DNA of 64,000 nucleotides. It comes from Xylanimonas ulmi. Lineage in GTDB: Bacteria > Actinomycetota > Actinomycetes > Actinomycetales > Cellulomonadaceae. Below the pieces are notes generated by a model. That model searched no databases, was not told the origin of the DNA, and saw only the letters and a program-made list of their open reading frames with translations. Below are positions 25,981-34,978 of this stretch, piece after piece. The position numbers and the translations under genes are program-made. Each line of letters begins with the position of its first letter. The first letter of the stretch is position 1. The DNA lies in NCBI RefSeq assembly GCF_004216535.1, contig NZ_SGWX01000001.1:186001-250000 (forward strand). Reading direction: 5' to 3'.

Positions 25981-26954
25981 TGGTGTTCGAAGGAGCGCGG
26001 ATCGCCGCCGTTGTGCCTGCGTACAACGAGGCGAAGATGATCGCCACGGTCATCGAGACGATGCCCCACTTCGTCGACCACATCATCGTCGTCGACGACT
26101 GCAGCTCCGACGGCACCAGCGACGTCGTCCAGGCGTCGGCCGACGAGCGCGTCGTGCTCGTGCGCCACGAGACCAACAAGGGCGTGGGCGGCGCGATCAT
26201 CACCGGCCACCGCAAGGCGATGGCGCTCGGCGCCGACGTGAACGTGATCATGGCCGGCGACGCGCAGATGGACCCCGACTACCTGCCCCCGCTCCTCGAA
26301 CAGGTCACGACTCACGGGTACGGCTTCGCCAAGGCCAACCGGTTCTTCGCTCCGGAGTCGTTCCACGGGATGCCCCGCTACCGGGTCTTCGGCAACATCG
26401 TGCTGTCGTTCATGACGAAGTTCGCGAGCGGATACTGGCACCTGTTCGACCCGCAGAACGGCTACACGGCCATCCGGACGGAGGTGCTTCGGCGTCTTGA
26501 CCTCGACCGCATCGCACCGCGCTACAGCTTCGAGAACGACCTGCTGATACGCCTGAACATCCTCCAGGTGCCGGCAGTCGACGTGCCGATCCCCGCGGTC
26601 TACGGCAACGAGGTCTCAAGCATCCGGCTGAGCAAGGTCGTGCCGGAGCTCCTCACGCTGCTCACCGTGGGGTTCTGGCGTCGCATCTGGTACCGGTACG
26701 TCCTCTGGTCGTTCTCGCCGATCGCGCTGCTCCTCGTCCTCGGTCTCCTCCTGAGCGGATTCGGGCTCGCCGTGGCGATCTGGGTGTGCTTCCAGATCGC
26801 CGCCTCCGTCGTCGCGACGGCGGCCACGGTGATGCTCGCCGCCGTGCCGCTCATGGTGGGCGCGCAGATGCTCATCGGCGCACTTCAGCTCGACATCCAG
26901 GCGAGCCCCTCGACGCCGAGCGGCGAGCCCTTCGAGCGGACGGCGCCCCGGTAG
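25980..26954 (+). CDS. Polyprenyl-phosphate glycosyltransferase, GT2 (GtrB/DPM1-like)
   Basis: 324 residues. Start ATG 25980 overlaps the GtrA stop (TGATG); GTG 25977 is an alternative. GT-A domain: AVVPAYNEAKMIATVIE, VVDDCSSDGTSD (DD at 39-40) and MAGDAQMDPDYLPP, the metal-binding DxD region. C-terminal part: two to three hydrophobic segments (residues about 240-300), as in GtrB enzymes that make undecaprenyl-phosphate-sugar. With GtrA before it and the DUF2142 protein after it on the other strand, it forms a likely three-component side-chain glycosylation set. Confidence 0.88.
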   Translation: MVFEGARIAAVVPAYNEAKMIATVIETMPHFVDHIIVVDDCSSDGTSDVVQASADERVVLVRHETNKGVGGAIITGHRKAMALGADVNVIMAGDAQMDPDYLPPLLEQVTTHGYGFAKANRFFAPESFHGMPRYRVFGNIVLSFMTKFASGYWHLFDPQNGYTAIRTEVLRRLDLDRIAPRYSFENDLLIRLNILQVPAVDVPIPAVYGNEVSSIRLSKVVPELLTLLTVGFWRRIWYRYVLWSFSPIALLLVLGLLLSGFGLAVAIWVCFQIAASVVATAATVMLAAVPLMVGAQMLIGALQLDIQASPSTPSGEPFERTAPR

Positions 26955-26982
26955 CCGTCGCCGAGGGGCCGGCTCACGTGGA

Positions 26983-27008
26983 GGCGGCCTCAGACGCCGG
27001 AGGCCGCC
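26983..27008. terminator. Bidirectional hairpin between convergent genes
   Basis: GGCGGCCTC (26983-26991) and GAGGCCGCC (27000-27008) form a 9-bp stem with an 8-nt loop. It overlaps the stop codon of the minus-strand DUF2142 gene and lies 28 nt after the GtrB stop. Confidence 0.55.
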
Positions 27009-28489
27009 GGCGCGGACCGCTCCCGAACGGCGAACAGGGCGAGCAGGAGGAGCGTGAACCCCACCGTCCCGAACGCCCAGGTGGCCATCGGCGACGGCCC
27101 CCCGTGCCACCACTCGACATCCGCGTTGAGGTTGAAGCCGGAGACGTCGAGGCCGGTGACGAACCGCCGGATCTGCGTGTGCAGCGCGACGCTGTGCGCG
27201 ACCGCGAGCCCGCTGACCAGTGCGAGCGTCTGGGGCGTTGCGATCGTCGGAGCCCCGCCGTCCTGCGGTGACCACATGACGACGGCCATGAGCACGAACA
27301 GGAGCGGGAGCGTGTACCGAGCCTGGAACGCGATGCCGACGTGCGCGCTGCTCACCTGGAGGAAGATCAGCGGCAGCGCGACGTAGAGCAGCGCGACCCC
27401 GCCCAGCGCGATCCACTTGCGCGGGCGCATCGACGCCAGGCCGCTCCACGCGACCGCCGCGCTGAGAGCGATCACCGTGACCCAGGTGATGGCCGGCACG
27501 GGAGTGTCGAGCCAGTTCAGCATCGTCGGCTGAACGGCCGCGAATCCGAACAGCAGCGGCAGGAAGTCCCGGACGTTCGCGAACAGCAGGGTCCAGCCCG
27601 TCTCCGTCGCCGTTCCGCCGGAGAAGCCGCGGAGCAGGAGGGCGGACTGCCCGGAGGCGAGGAAGGCGGTCACGGTGGCCGCGAGCAGGGCCGTGAGCGC
27701 GCCGCCGGCGATCCAGGTCCTGCGCGACCATGTGAGACGCACGAACATCACCGCGACGGCGATGATCGCCACGCCGACGAACGCGGCCGCGTCTGCGCGC
27801 GCCGCCGCGGCCAGGAACGCTCCGACGAGGGCCAGTGCCGCGAGCGCGACCCTCCTCGCGCGGCTCACCGGTTGGAAGAGTCCGTAGCTCCCGAAGAACG
27901 CGACGATGACTCCGGTGATGGCCCAGCTGCTGGGGTTGACGCTGGCGACGAGGAAGATCGGGAACGGCGCCACCACTGGCAGGACTGCGTACAGGACGTG
28001 CCGGCGCCCGCCGAGGGGAAGGAGCAGGACCACCGCCGTGATCAGGCCGACCGCGAGCAGTCCGTTGACGATCCGGATCGTGACGACCGTTGCCGCGGGA
28101 TCGTCGCCCACGAGGTGATGGACGATGTCGTAGTAGGTCCCCGGGTACCCGCCGCCGTGGTCGAGGCGTGAGGTCCAGGCCGTGCCCTCGACGCCGAGTG
28201 CGCAAGCGCCCGACTCGGCGGGCTGGAACATGTTGCAGGAGGAACTCTCCACCAACAGCCTGGGCACCTCGGCCTGGGTGACACCCGTGTCGCCCACGCG
28301 GGTCTCGCACGCGCCGTCGATCGGCGTCGGGCACCAGATCGACGCCAGGTGGAAGTCTTCGTCGGGCGAGGAGCCGGGAGGCGACGCCGTCGCCCACGCG
28401 ACCACGGACAGAACCGCGCCGAGGATGGCCAGTGCGCCCAGGAGTGATCGGCCGCGGAGCGTCAGCGCGTGGAGGGGGTTCGGTGGCAC
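26990..28489 (-). CDS. DUF2142 polytopic membrane protein 1 (GT-C-like)
   Basis: 499 residues with about 11 membrane segments. After the first segment comes ASPPGSSPDEDFHLASIWCP with acidic residues at 43-45, placed like the catalytic Asp/Glu of the first outer loop of GT-C glycosyltransferases. The short signatures INPSSW-like (NPSSWAITGV), DTPVPAITW and RYTLPLL are shared with two other window proteins (43594-45147 and 50707-52206). A GTG start at 28489 is fixed by a TANNNT box 6 nt upstream. The known family is of unknown function; using a polyprenyl-phosphate sugar from the adjacent GtrB is inference. Confidence 0.8.
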   Translation of the reverse strand: MPPNPLHALTLRGRSLLGALAILGAVLSVVAWATASPPGSSPDEDFHLASIWCPTPIDGACETRVGDTGVTQAEVPRLLVESSSCNMFQPAESGACALGVEGTAWTSRLDHGGGYPGTYYDIVHHLVGDDPAATVVTIRIVNGLLAVGLITAVVLLLPLGGRRHVLYAVLPVVAPFPIFLVASVNPSSWAITGVIVAFFGSYGLFQPVSRARRVALAALALVGAFLAAAARADAAAFVGVAIIAVAVMFVRLTWSRRTWIAGGALTALLAATVTAFLASGQSALLLRGFSGGTATETGWTLLFANVRDFLPLLFGFAAVQPTMLNWLDTPVPAITWVTVIALSAAVAWSGLASMRPRKWIALGGVALLYVALPLIFLQVSSAHVGIAFQARYTLPLLFVLMAVVMWSPQDGGAPTIATPQTLALVSGLAVAHSVALHTQIRRFVTGLDVSGFNLNADVEWWHGGPSPMATWAFGTVGFTLLLLALFAVRERSAPAASGV

Positions 28490-28501
28490 CAGTGAAGGCT
28501 A
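28490..28501 (-). promoter_or_regulatory. Leaderless promoter of DUF2142 gene 1
   Basis: TAGCCT (28501-28496, minus strand) ends 6 nt before GTG 28489. Confidence 0.5.
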
Positions 28502-28597
28502 GAGGACGAACTCGGCGTGACGCGCGCCCCCACCAATGCGGGGTCGCGATCGTCCTGCTAAGCGGTCGCCAAGTGCCTCCGGGGACGGCCGGGCGGG

Positions 28598-28603
28598 TAG
28601 GCT
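28598..28603 (+). promoter_or_regulatory. -10 of the methyltransferase gene
   Basis: TAGGCT gives a predicted leader of about 28 nt with the ribosome site GAGAGGGAG before GTG 28639. Confidence 0.45.
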
Positions 28604-28638
28604 CGACGCCGTCGTGCGAACAGAGAGGGAGTGCCTGC

Positions 28639-29718
28639 GTGAGCCACTACCAGACCGTGGTCGACCTGACGGTGCGGAACTCGAGCCAGACGCTCGAGGT
28701 CGAGATGGTCGGTACCGGCAAGCGCGTGCTCGACGTCGGTTGCGCAGGGGGGTTCCTCGCCGACGCGCTCAACCTCCAGGGGTGCACGGTGAGCGGAGTC
28801 GAGTATGACGCCGACGCCGCGCAGGAGGCGCGCCCGAAGCTGAGGCGCTTGGAGATCGCCGACATCGAGAAGAGCCCGCTCGCCGAGCTGTTCCGCGGGG
28901 ACGAGTTCGACCGGATCGTCTTCGGCGACGTCCTTGAGCACCTGCGCGACCCGGCCGCGGTGCTGCGCTCGGCCATGGAACTGCTGCCCCCCGACGGCCG
29001 CATCGTGATCTCCGTGCCGAATGTCGCGCACGGGTCGCTGCGGCTCGCGCTCCTGCAGGGGCGCTGGCGCTACCGCGACACGGGTCTGCTCGACCGCACG
29101 CACATCACCTTCTTCACGCTCGAGAGCCTCGTCGCGATGCTCACGTCGCTCGGGCTCGTCATCCACGACGCGTGGTCGCCGCAGCTCGACGTGCTCGGGA
29201 CCGAGGTGGAGGTCGCCCCGGACACGTTCCCTGGCGGCCTGGTCGACTGGGTGCGGCACCAGCCGCGCGCGCTCGACTATCAGTATGTCGTGAGCGTCGG
29301 TGTCGGTGAGCCGACCGGTGAGTTGCCCGACGTCAAGCCTGCGGCCACGTGGGAGGAGATCGTCCCGGACGACCGGTTCGCCCAGGAGGCGAGGGACCGC
29401 GTCGCAGGAGAGCACGCGCGCATGTACCAGCGCGACCACGTCATGGGCCTTGAGGCCGGTCTCGCACGGGCCGAGCTCACCTACGCCGACGCCGCGGCGC
29501 GCGCCAAGGCGGAGTACGCCGACGCCGTCGAGCAGGCGAACGCGAAGCTCGAGAGGGCGAGGGCGACGGTGGACGAGATCCAGGCGGAGCGGGAGCGATT
29601 GTCGCGGCTTGTCGAGGATCTCGACTCACAGAGCAAGGAGCTGCGCGCGTCGACGACATGGAGGATCGGCTCGCTGGTGATGGCGCCGCTGCGGTTCGTC
29701 AAGCGTGCCCGGCGATGA
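28639..29718 (+). CDS. SAM-dependent methyltransferase with C-terminal coiled coil
   Basis: 359 residues from GTG 28639 (GAGAGGGAG site about 8 nt upstream). The class I methyltransferase domain covers residues about 1-230: VLDVGCAGGFLADAL (30-44, SAM motif I), DRIVFGDVLEHLRDP (motif II-like) and VISVPNVAHGSL. Residues about 250-345 are a charged heptad-rich helix (EHARMYQRDHVMGLEAGLARAEL, then AKLERARATVDEIQAERERL and LVEDLDSQSKELR), and the protein ends TTWRIGSLVMAPLRFVKR, a tail seen on many glycan-cluster proteins. The methyltransferase-plus-coiled-coil plan recalls chain-terminating WbdD proteins that work with Wzm/Wzt exporters, and such an exporter is 1.6 kb downstream. The start of the next gene overlaps the stop (ATGA). 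Confidence 0.82.
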   Translation: MSHYQTVVDLTVRNSSQTLEVEMVGTGKRVLDVGCAGGFLADALNLQGCTVSGVEYDADAAQEARPKLRRLEIADIEKSPLAELFRGDEFDRIVFGDVLEHLRDPAAVLRSAMELLPPDGRIVISVPNVAHGSLRLALLQGRWRYRDTGLLDRTHITFFTLESLVAMLTSLGLVIHDAWSPQLDVLGTEVEVAPDTFPGGLVDWVRHQPRALDYQYVVSVGVGEPTGELPDVKPAATWEEIVPDDRFAQEARDRVAGEHARMYQRDHVMGLEAGLARAELTYADAAARAKAEYADAVEQANAKLERARATVDEIQAERERLSRLVEDLDSQSKELRASTTWRIGSLVMAPLRFVKRARR

Positions 29719-31271
29719 CGGCCCCGCTCTTCTCGATCGTCACGCCCGTCTACAACCCGCCGATCGACGTGCTGCGAGACATGATCGACGCGGTTCGCGC
29801 GCAGACGTTCGCGGACTGGGAGCTCATCCTCGTCGACGACGTCTCACCCGATCCGGCCGTGCGGGAGACGTTGCGGGCGTCGGCGGCCGCCGACAGCCGC
29901 ATCGTCGTGGTGGAGCGTGAGGAGAACGGCCACATCGTCGCCGCCTCCAACGATGGGATCGAGCGAGCCCGCGGTGAGTTCGTGGTGCTCGTCGATCATG
30001 ACGACCTGATCACGGCGAACGCGCTCAAGGCCGTGGCCCGGGCCATCGAGGCCACACCGACCGCCGACTACCTGTACTCCGACGAGGACAAGGTCGACGC
30101 CGAGGGCAACCTCTACGACACGTTCCGCAAGCCCGACTGGTCACCTGAGCGGCTCCGCGGGCACATGTACACGGGCCACCTGTCGGTGCTGCGCACGTCG
30201 CTCGTTCGCGCCGTCGGGGGGTTCCGTGAGGGCTTTGACGGGTCGCAGGACCACGACCTGGTGCTGCGGGTGACGGAGCGCGCACGCGACGTCGTGCACC
30301 TGCGCGAGGTGCTCTACCACTGGCGCGTGGTGCCGGGGTCCGCCGCTGGGGACCCGAACGCCAAGCCCTATGCGTGGATCGCGGGGCGCAAGGCCGTACA
30401 GGAGCACCTCGACCGGCTCGGGGTCCGCGCGACCGCGCAGTTCGCGCAGCACCCGAGCACCTACCGCATCGTGCGCGACCCGGTCGGTGACGACGTGCTG
30501 GTGTCGGTGATCATCCCGACGCGTGGCGGAGCCGGGTACGTGTGGGGCGAGAGGCGCGTCTTCGTCATCGACGCCGTGCGCTCACTCCTCGAGCGAGGCG
30601 GGCACCGCAACCTGGAGATCGTCGTCGTCTACGACGCCGCGACGCCCTCAGACGTGCTCGACGGCCTCAGACGGCTCGCAGGGGAGCGGCTGGTGCTCGT
30701 CGCGTACGACAGGCCGTTCAACTACAGCGAGAAGTGCAATCTCGGCGTGCTCGCCTCGCACGGCGGGGTGATCCTGCTGTTGAACGACGACATCGAGGTG
30801 ATCGCCCCCGGGTTCGTCACCAAGCTCGTCGCGCCGCTGTCGGAGCCGGGAGTCGGCATGACCGGAGCGCGGTTGCTGTACTCCGACAACACGATCCAGC
30901 ACGCGGGCGTGGCCGTGTGGGCCGGGAACTACGTGCACCGCTTTCGCAAGGCGCTCGACGAGGATCCCGGTGGTTTCGTCACGCTGTGCGTCGACCGCGA
31001 GGTGAGCGCGCTGACGGCCGCCTGTGCGGCGCTGACCCGCGGAACCTACGAGCGGGCGGGGGGCCTTAGCGAGCAGCTCCCGGTCAACTTCAACGATGTC
31101 GACCTCTCGCTCAAGGTCGGTCTGCTCGGCCTGAGACGGTTGTGGATCGCCGAGGCCCGCGCTTACCACTTCGAGTCCCAGACGCGCGAGGTCTGCGTGG
31201 AGGCGTGGGAGCCGGCCTTCATGGTGAACCGCTGGCACATGCCGGACCAGGACCCCTACCTGCCCGAGTGA
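29715..31271 (+). CDS. Tandem GT2 glycosyltransferase, two GT-A domains
   Basis: 518 residues. The first GT2 domain (1-255) has FSIVTPVYNPPIDVL and VLVDHDDLIT (DHDD near 94-97), and SQDHDLVLRVTE as the catalytic acidic motif. The second (260-510) starts VSVIIPTRGG and has VILLLNDDIEVI near 353 and FNDVDLSLKVGLLGLR as its base region. Such two-domain proteins are typical of rhamnan and O-antigen polymerising enzymes. It overlaps the methyltransferase by 4 nt, so chain growth and modification are probably coupled. Confidence 0.87.
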   Translation: MTAPLFSIVTPVYNPPIDVLRDMIDAVRAQTFADWELILVDDVSPDPAVRETLRASAAADSRIVVVEREENGHIVAASNDGIERARGEFVVLVDHDDLITANALKAVARAIEATPTADYLYSDEDKVDAEGNLYDTFRKPDWSPERLRGHMYTGHLSVLRTSLVRAVGGFREGFDGSQDHDLVLRVTERARDVVHLREVLYHWRVVPGSAAGDPNAKPYAWIAGRKAVQEHLDRLGVRATAQFAQHPSTYRIVRDPVGDDVLVSVIIPTRGGAGYVWGERRVFVIDAVRSLLERGGHRNLEIVVVYDAATPSDVLDGLRRLAGERLVLVAYDRPFNYSEKCNLGVLASHGGVILLLNDDIEVIAPGFVTKLVAPLSEPGVGMTGARLLYSDNTIQHAGVAVWAGNYVHRFRKALDEDPGGFVTLCVDREVSALTAACAALTRGTYERAGGLSEQLPVNFNDVDLSLKVGLLGLRRLWIAEARAYHFESQTREVCVEAWEPAFMVNRWHMPDQDPYLPE

Positions 31272-31299
31272 GCCCCAGGGAGTGGGCGGTCGGCACCGA

Positions 31300-32496
31300 T
31301 CAGCTCAGCACCTCGAACTCGGCGTCGGCTCCGACGAACCCCGCCGACGTTCCCGGGCCCGTCACGGAGAACTGCGCGGCGTCCGGCACGCGGTGGACCT
31401 CGGTGCCGTCGTCAAGGGTCAGGCCGACCTGGATCGAGTAGTCACCCTCGCCGAGGCGCATGCCCCCCAGGTGAACCTGGAACTTCGACGTCGGGCGAAG
31501 TGTTCCCGGCTCGACTCCCAGCAGCGTGGTGTTGGTGGAGTAGACGCTCATCCCGAGGGGCGTGGCGATGCCGATCTCGATGATCGGACGCGCCACCGGC
31601 ACGGGGGAGTCGATCTCCATCGCGACCAACAGACCCTCGCCCTGAGCGAGAGTGGGCTGGCCGATCGCCCCCGAGTCCGAGCGCAGCGCGATCCCGGTGA
31701 AGTGGGCGTCGAGTTCCTTGCGCGCGTCGGGGGCCGCCTGCTGGCGCGACCGCTCCTCCTGGCGGGCGTCCTCGAAATCGGCCCTCAGGGTCCGGAGCGC
31801 CTCGCGCGCCGTGCCGTCCGTGACCACGCGTCCGTTCTCCAGCACGACCGCGCGGTCGCAGAACTCATCGACCTGGTCGAGGCCGTGGGTGACCAGGATG
31901 ATCGTGCGGCCCTCGGCCTGGAACTGCCGGATCCGCTCGAGGCACTTGCGCTGGAACGGCTCGTCGCCGACGGCGAGCACCTCGTCGACCAGCAGGATGT
32001 CGGGATCCACATGCACGGCCACGGCGAATGCGAGGCGCACGTACATGCCGGACGAGTAGAACTTCACCTGCGTGTCGATGAACTTCTCGATCCCGGAGAA
32101 GTCGACGATCGCGTCGAAGTACTTGTCCGTCTGCTCCCGTGAGATCCCCAGGATCGACGCGTTGAGGTAGACGTTCTCGCGTCCGGTCAGGTCGGGGTGG
32201 AACCCGGCGCCGAGCTCGAGCAGAGCGGCCAGGCGACCGCGGATGCTCACTGATCCGGTGTCAGGCTGGAGGATCCCGCCGATCATCTTCAGCAGCGTGG
32301 ACTTGCCCGACCCGTTCGGTCCGATGAGGCCGACCGTCGTGCCCGCCTCGATCGACACGTCGATGTCGCGCAGCGCCCAGAAGTCCTCCTTGTGCGCGCG
32401 CGAGCGTCCGAAGTTGACGACGCGCTCCTTGAGCGACTTTTCCTTGCGGATCGTGAAGTGCTTGGACAGGTTCGCGATCTCGACGACGGTGGTCAT
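31300..32496 (-). CDS. wzt: Polysaccharide ABC exporter ATPase with glycan-binding C-terminus (Wzt-like)
   Basis: 398 residues. ATPase: Walker A GLIGPNGSGKST (57-68), signature YSSGMYVRLAFAVAVH and Walker B ILLVDEVLAVGD, all intact and of the O-antigen/teichoic acid exporter class. Residues about 275-398 are a beta-sandwich (GQPTLAQGEGLLVAMEIDSP...GLTLDDGTEVHRVPDAAQFSV), the Wzt C-terminal domain that recognises the modified end of the polymer. Start ATG 32496 has AGGAG 5 nt before it and overlaps the permease stop by one base. Confidence 0.93.
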   Translation of the reverse strand: MTTVVEIANLSKHFTIRKEKSLKERVVNFGRSRAHKEDFWALRDIDVSIEAGTTVGLIGPNGSGKSTLLKMIGGILQPDTGSVSIRGRLAALLELGAGFHPDLTGRENVYLNASILGISREQTDKYFDAIVDFSGIEKFIDTQVKFYSSGMYVRLAFAVAVHVDPDILLVDEVLAVGDEPFQRKCLERIRQFQAEGRTIILVTHGLDQVDEFCDRAVVLENGRVVTDGTAREALRTLRADFEDARQEERSRQQAAPDARKELDAHFTGIALRSDSGAIGQPTLAQGEGLLVAMEIDSPVPVARPIIEIGIATPLGMSVYSTNTTLLGVEPGTLRPTSKFQVHLGGMRLGEGDYSIQVGLTLDDGTEVHRVPDAAQFSVTGPGTSAGFVGADAEFEVLS

Positions 32497-33449
32497 CACA
32501 GCTCCTGGGCGAAGTTTGCTTGCAGCCGGGCAAACACGCGCTGCGCGACCCACAGAAGGACGACGCCCACGGCCAGCGCGACGCCCAGGCGCAGTGCGAG
32601 GTCGGAGATCGGGTGCGGGACAAATCCCATGCTGGGATCCGGGGTGTCACCGGCGACCCAGAAGGTCTTCTGGAAGCCGAGCACGGCGAGCGTCGCGGGG
32701 TTGGCCAGGTACACCTCCATCAACGCGGACTGTGTGCTGGCCGACATGCTTGTGCGGCCGAGCGCGTCGACGACAAAGTGCCAGGAGTACACGATGGGGG
32801 AGACCCACATGAAGATCATGATCGCGATCTCGACGAGGTACTGGACGTCTCGCAGGTACACGTTGACGGCGCCGAGGACGAGTCCGAGCGCAAGCGAGTA
32901 GACGAGCAGCACAGCGAGGGCCAGGACGGCGTAGAGCCACCGCGAGCCCGTGGGAACCTGCCCGACCAGCACGGTTCCCAGGAGCAGGATGATCATCTGC
33001 ATCGCGAAGTTGAAGAGCGACGAGCCCACCGACGCGAGGGGGAAGACCTCGCGAGGGAGGTAGACCTTCTTCACGAGTCCGCTGTTGGCGACGATCGAAC
33101 CCGTGCCGGCGGAGATCGTCTCGGAATAGAAGCCCCACGCGGTCAGGCCGGCGAAGATGAAGATCGCGAAGCCCGGGATGCCCCGGGCCGCGCCCATGAA
33201 CTGCCCGAGCACGATGTAGTAAATGCCGAGCATTGCCAGCGGGCGCAGGAGGCTCCAGACGAACCCGAGCGTGCTGTCCTTGTAGCGCGCCTTGAGCTCG
33301 CGGCGCACCAGCATGCCCAGCAGTTCGCGGTGGGCGGCGAGGTCGCGAAGCGAGTCGAGCGTCCCTGTCGCGAACCCACGGCGGGGTCCTGCGGGCCGAA
33401 GCGGCTCAGCCGCGAGCAGCGCAGCGCGATGGCTGACATCCGAGGTCAT
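32496..33449 (-). CDS. wzm: Polysaccharide ABC exporter permease (Wzm-like)
   Basis: 317 residues, ABC-2 type, six membrane segments. It starts with an amphipathic basic region (HRELLGMLVRRELKARYKDSTLGFVWSLLRP), the hallmark of Wzm/TagG permeases. The ATG 33449 has GGAGGA 9-10 nt upstream. It forms an operon with the ATPase gene that follows. It would export a finished polymer, in contrast to the Wzx flippases elsewhere in the window. Confidence 0.93.
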   Translation of the reverse strand: MTSDVSHRAALLAAEPLRPAGPRRGFATGTLDSLRDLAAHRELLGMLVRRELKARYKDSTLGFVWSLLRPLAMLGIYYIVLGQFMGAARGIPGFAIFIFAGLTAWGFYSETISAGTGSIVANSGLVKKVYLPREVFPLASVGSSLFNFAMQMIILLLGTVLVGQVPTGSRWLYAVLALAVLLVYSLALGLVLGAVNVYLRDVQYLVEIAIMIFMWVSPIVYSWHFVVDALGRTSMSASTQSALMEVYLANPATLAVLGFQKTFWVAGDTPDPSMGFVPHPISDLALRLGVALAVGVVLLWVAQRVFARLQANFAQEL

Positions 33450-33500
33450 ACGAGAGGTCTCCTCCGAGAGGCCTGGCCGCGGTCGCGAGCAGGCCGGGTC

Positions 33501-33506
33501 ACTCTA
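33501..33506 (-). promoter_or_regulatory. -10 of the wzm-wzt operon
   Basis: TAGAGT on the minus strand (33506-33501) predicts a leader of about 45 nt. The gap to the upstream gene is 158 nt. Confidence 0.4.
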
Positions 33507-33607
33507 CCGTCTCCACCACACATGCCCTGCTCCGCGGGCAGACAGAGCGCGCTCTCTGGTCGATCCGAACGCGACGGGCAACCGACGGGCCAGTGAACGA
33601 CGGCGCC

Positions 33608-34978
33608 TTACGAGGCTGGCGCAAAGAGAGTGATGAAGACGGTGTACATGCATGCCGCGTGAGCGAGAGTTAAGGCGCCGTATACGCAAATCAGAACAGG
33701 GCGAACGCTCGTGATCGCTGGCAGAGCTCTCCGGAGGGAGACGAGTCCGTGAGTCGAAAGCAGCACTAGCCCGGGAAGCGCGGACATCAAGTACCGTCCT
33801 TGTGCCTGGAAGTCCGAAGTGTAAGAGCGGTACACAGACAGCGCCAGCGGGACCAAGATTCCGACGAAGAGCCAGGGTGCGATTGCCGCCACGGTGTCGC
33901 CGGACTTGTGACCGTGTCTGACGATCACTCTCACCAAAAGGCCCAGACAGGCAGCGATGAGAAGCGCGCTGTAAAACTGGACGACGAACGCTGGCGCGAA
34001 CACGGTCATGTTCCCAAAGCGCGCGATAAAAGTCTCGTACGACGTCGCGAGCCAACCCGGGTCACCGAATACCATCTCCGTGAAGGACCACCACGTGCTG
34101 CCGGCGCGCTGGCCTACCTGAACGATGTCAGCGCCGTAAGTGAGGCGCAGTGCCTCAGCCGTTCGGAGCCCGAGGGCATCTCCATCGAACATGAGCATGT
34201 TCCGGAGATAGAACCAACCGGCCATGCTGGCGACACATGCGCAGATGAGGGCAGCGCTGGCCGACCATGTGCGCCCTGGCCTTCGCGTCGACCTACGAAC
34301 TGCGTTGCACCAGAGCCAGAGTGCGCCGCTGAGCAAGCCCCAACCAAATGCGTTGTAATATGAGATCGCGAGCAGACCGAGTCCGATCGCAAGTGCGCAG
34401 TTCGAACGCAGATCCCATGAAGTCTTCAGACCGCGGACCCACGAGTAGAGGATGACCGTCGTCGCGAGAACTGCAAACGTGTCGACGTTCGAATAGCCAG
34501 CAAGAAATGCGAACTGGGGCCAGGTCATGAACAGCACCGTCGCGAACCAAGCCCCGCGCCGGCTGAAGATCTGGCTGCTCGTCAGCCAAAGGAACCAGCC
34601 CGAGACGACGCCAGAGACGATGACGGGAAGTCGAATGGCGTAGAGGATCAGCCACGGGCTCGACGTGAGCCAGGAGGCGATATTCCCCGTGATTGCGCCG
34701 AGAATCTGAGGTGTGAACGGAAAGAAGGCGTAGCTGAATCCCCAGTTGGGTTCCCTGATCATCGGATCGTCGGCGGCTGGGAGTCGACCATGGTCCATCA
34801 TGTAGTGGACGAGCGTGAGGCGCATCGCCTCATCCGGCGCATAGGCTGTCGGAGTCAGGAAGGACCACGCTGAGTAGAGCGCGAAACTGAGTCCGAGAAA
34901 GAGAAGGATCGCCCGGTTGCGATCGAGCGCCGCACCGACCCTCTCGGAAACGTGGGTCAACCCGCGGAGCGTCGTCAA
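33608..34978 (-). CDS. Polytopic GT-C-like membrane glycosyltransferase
   Basis: 456 residues with about 11 membrane segments. After the first segment comes FLTPTAYAPDEAMRLTLVHYMM, where PDE (48-50) matches the first-loop acidic motif of GT-C enzymes and of the DUF2142 proteins. The middle has MTWPQFAFLAGYSNVDTFAVLAT. The start is TTG 34978 overlapping the GtrA stop (TTGA), with AGGAG 5-6 nt before it. It is the last gene of a GNAT-GtrB-GtrA operon and so the probable third component (GtrC-like) that transfers a sugar from polyprenyl phosphate. GC is lower than in the flanks. Confidence 0.72.
   Translation of the reverse strand: MTTLRGLTHVSERVGAALDRNRAILLFLGLSFALYSAWSFLTPTAYAPDEAMRLTLVHYMMDHGRLPAADDPMIREPNWGFSYAFFPFTPQILGAITGNIASWLTSSPWLILYAIRLPVIVSGVVSGWFLWLTSSQIFSRRGAWFATVLFMTWPQFAFLAGYSNVDTFAVLATTVILYSWVRGLKTSWDLRSNCALAIGLGLLAISYYNAFGWGLLSGALWLWCNAVRRSTRRPGRTWSASAALICACVASMAGWFYLRNMLMFDGDALGLRTAEALRLTYGADIVQVGQRAGSTWWSFTEMVFGDPGWLATSYETFIARFGNMTVFAPAFVVQFYSALLIAACLGLLVRVIVRHGHKSGDTVAAIAPWLFVGILVPLALSVYRSYTSDFQAQGRYLMSALPGLVLLSTHGLVSLRRALPAITSVRPVLICVYGALTLAHAACMYTVFITLFAPAS

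Noticed and set aside
29480-29700. Repetitive GCC/GAC-rich stretch considered as a possible repeat array
   Set aside because: It is the coiled-coil coding part of the methyltransferase; the periodicity comes from heptads.
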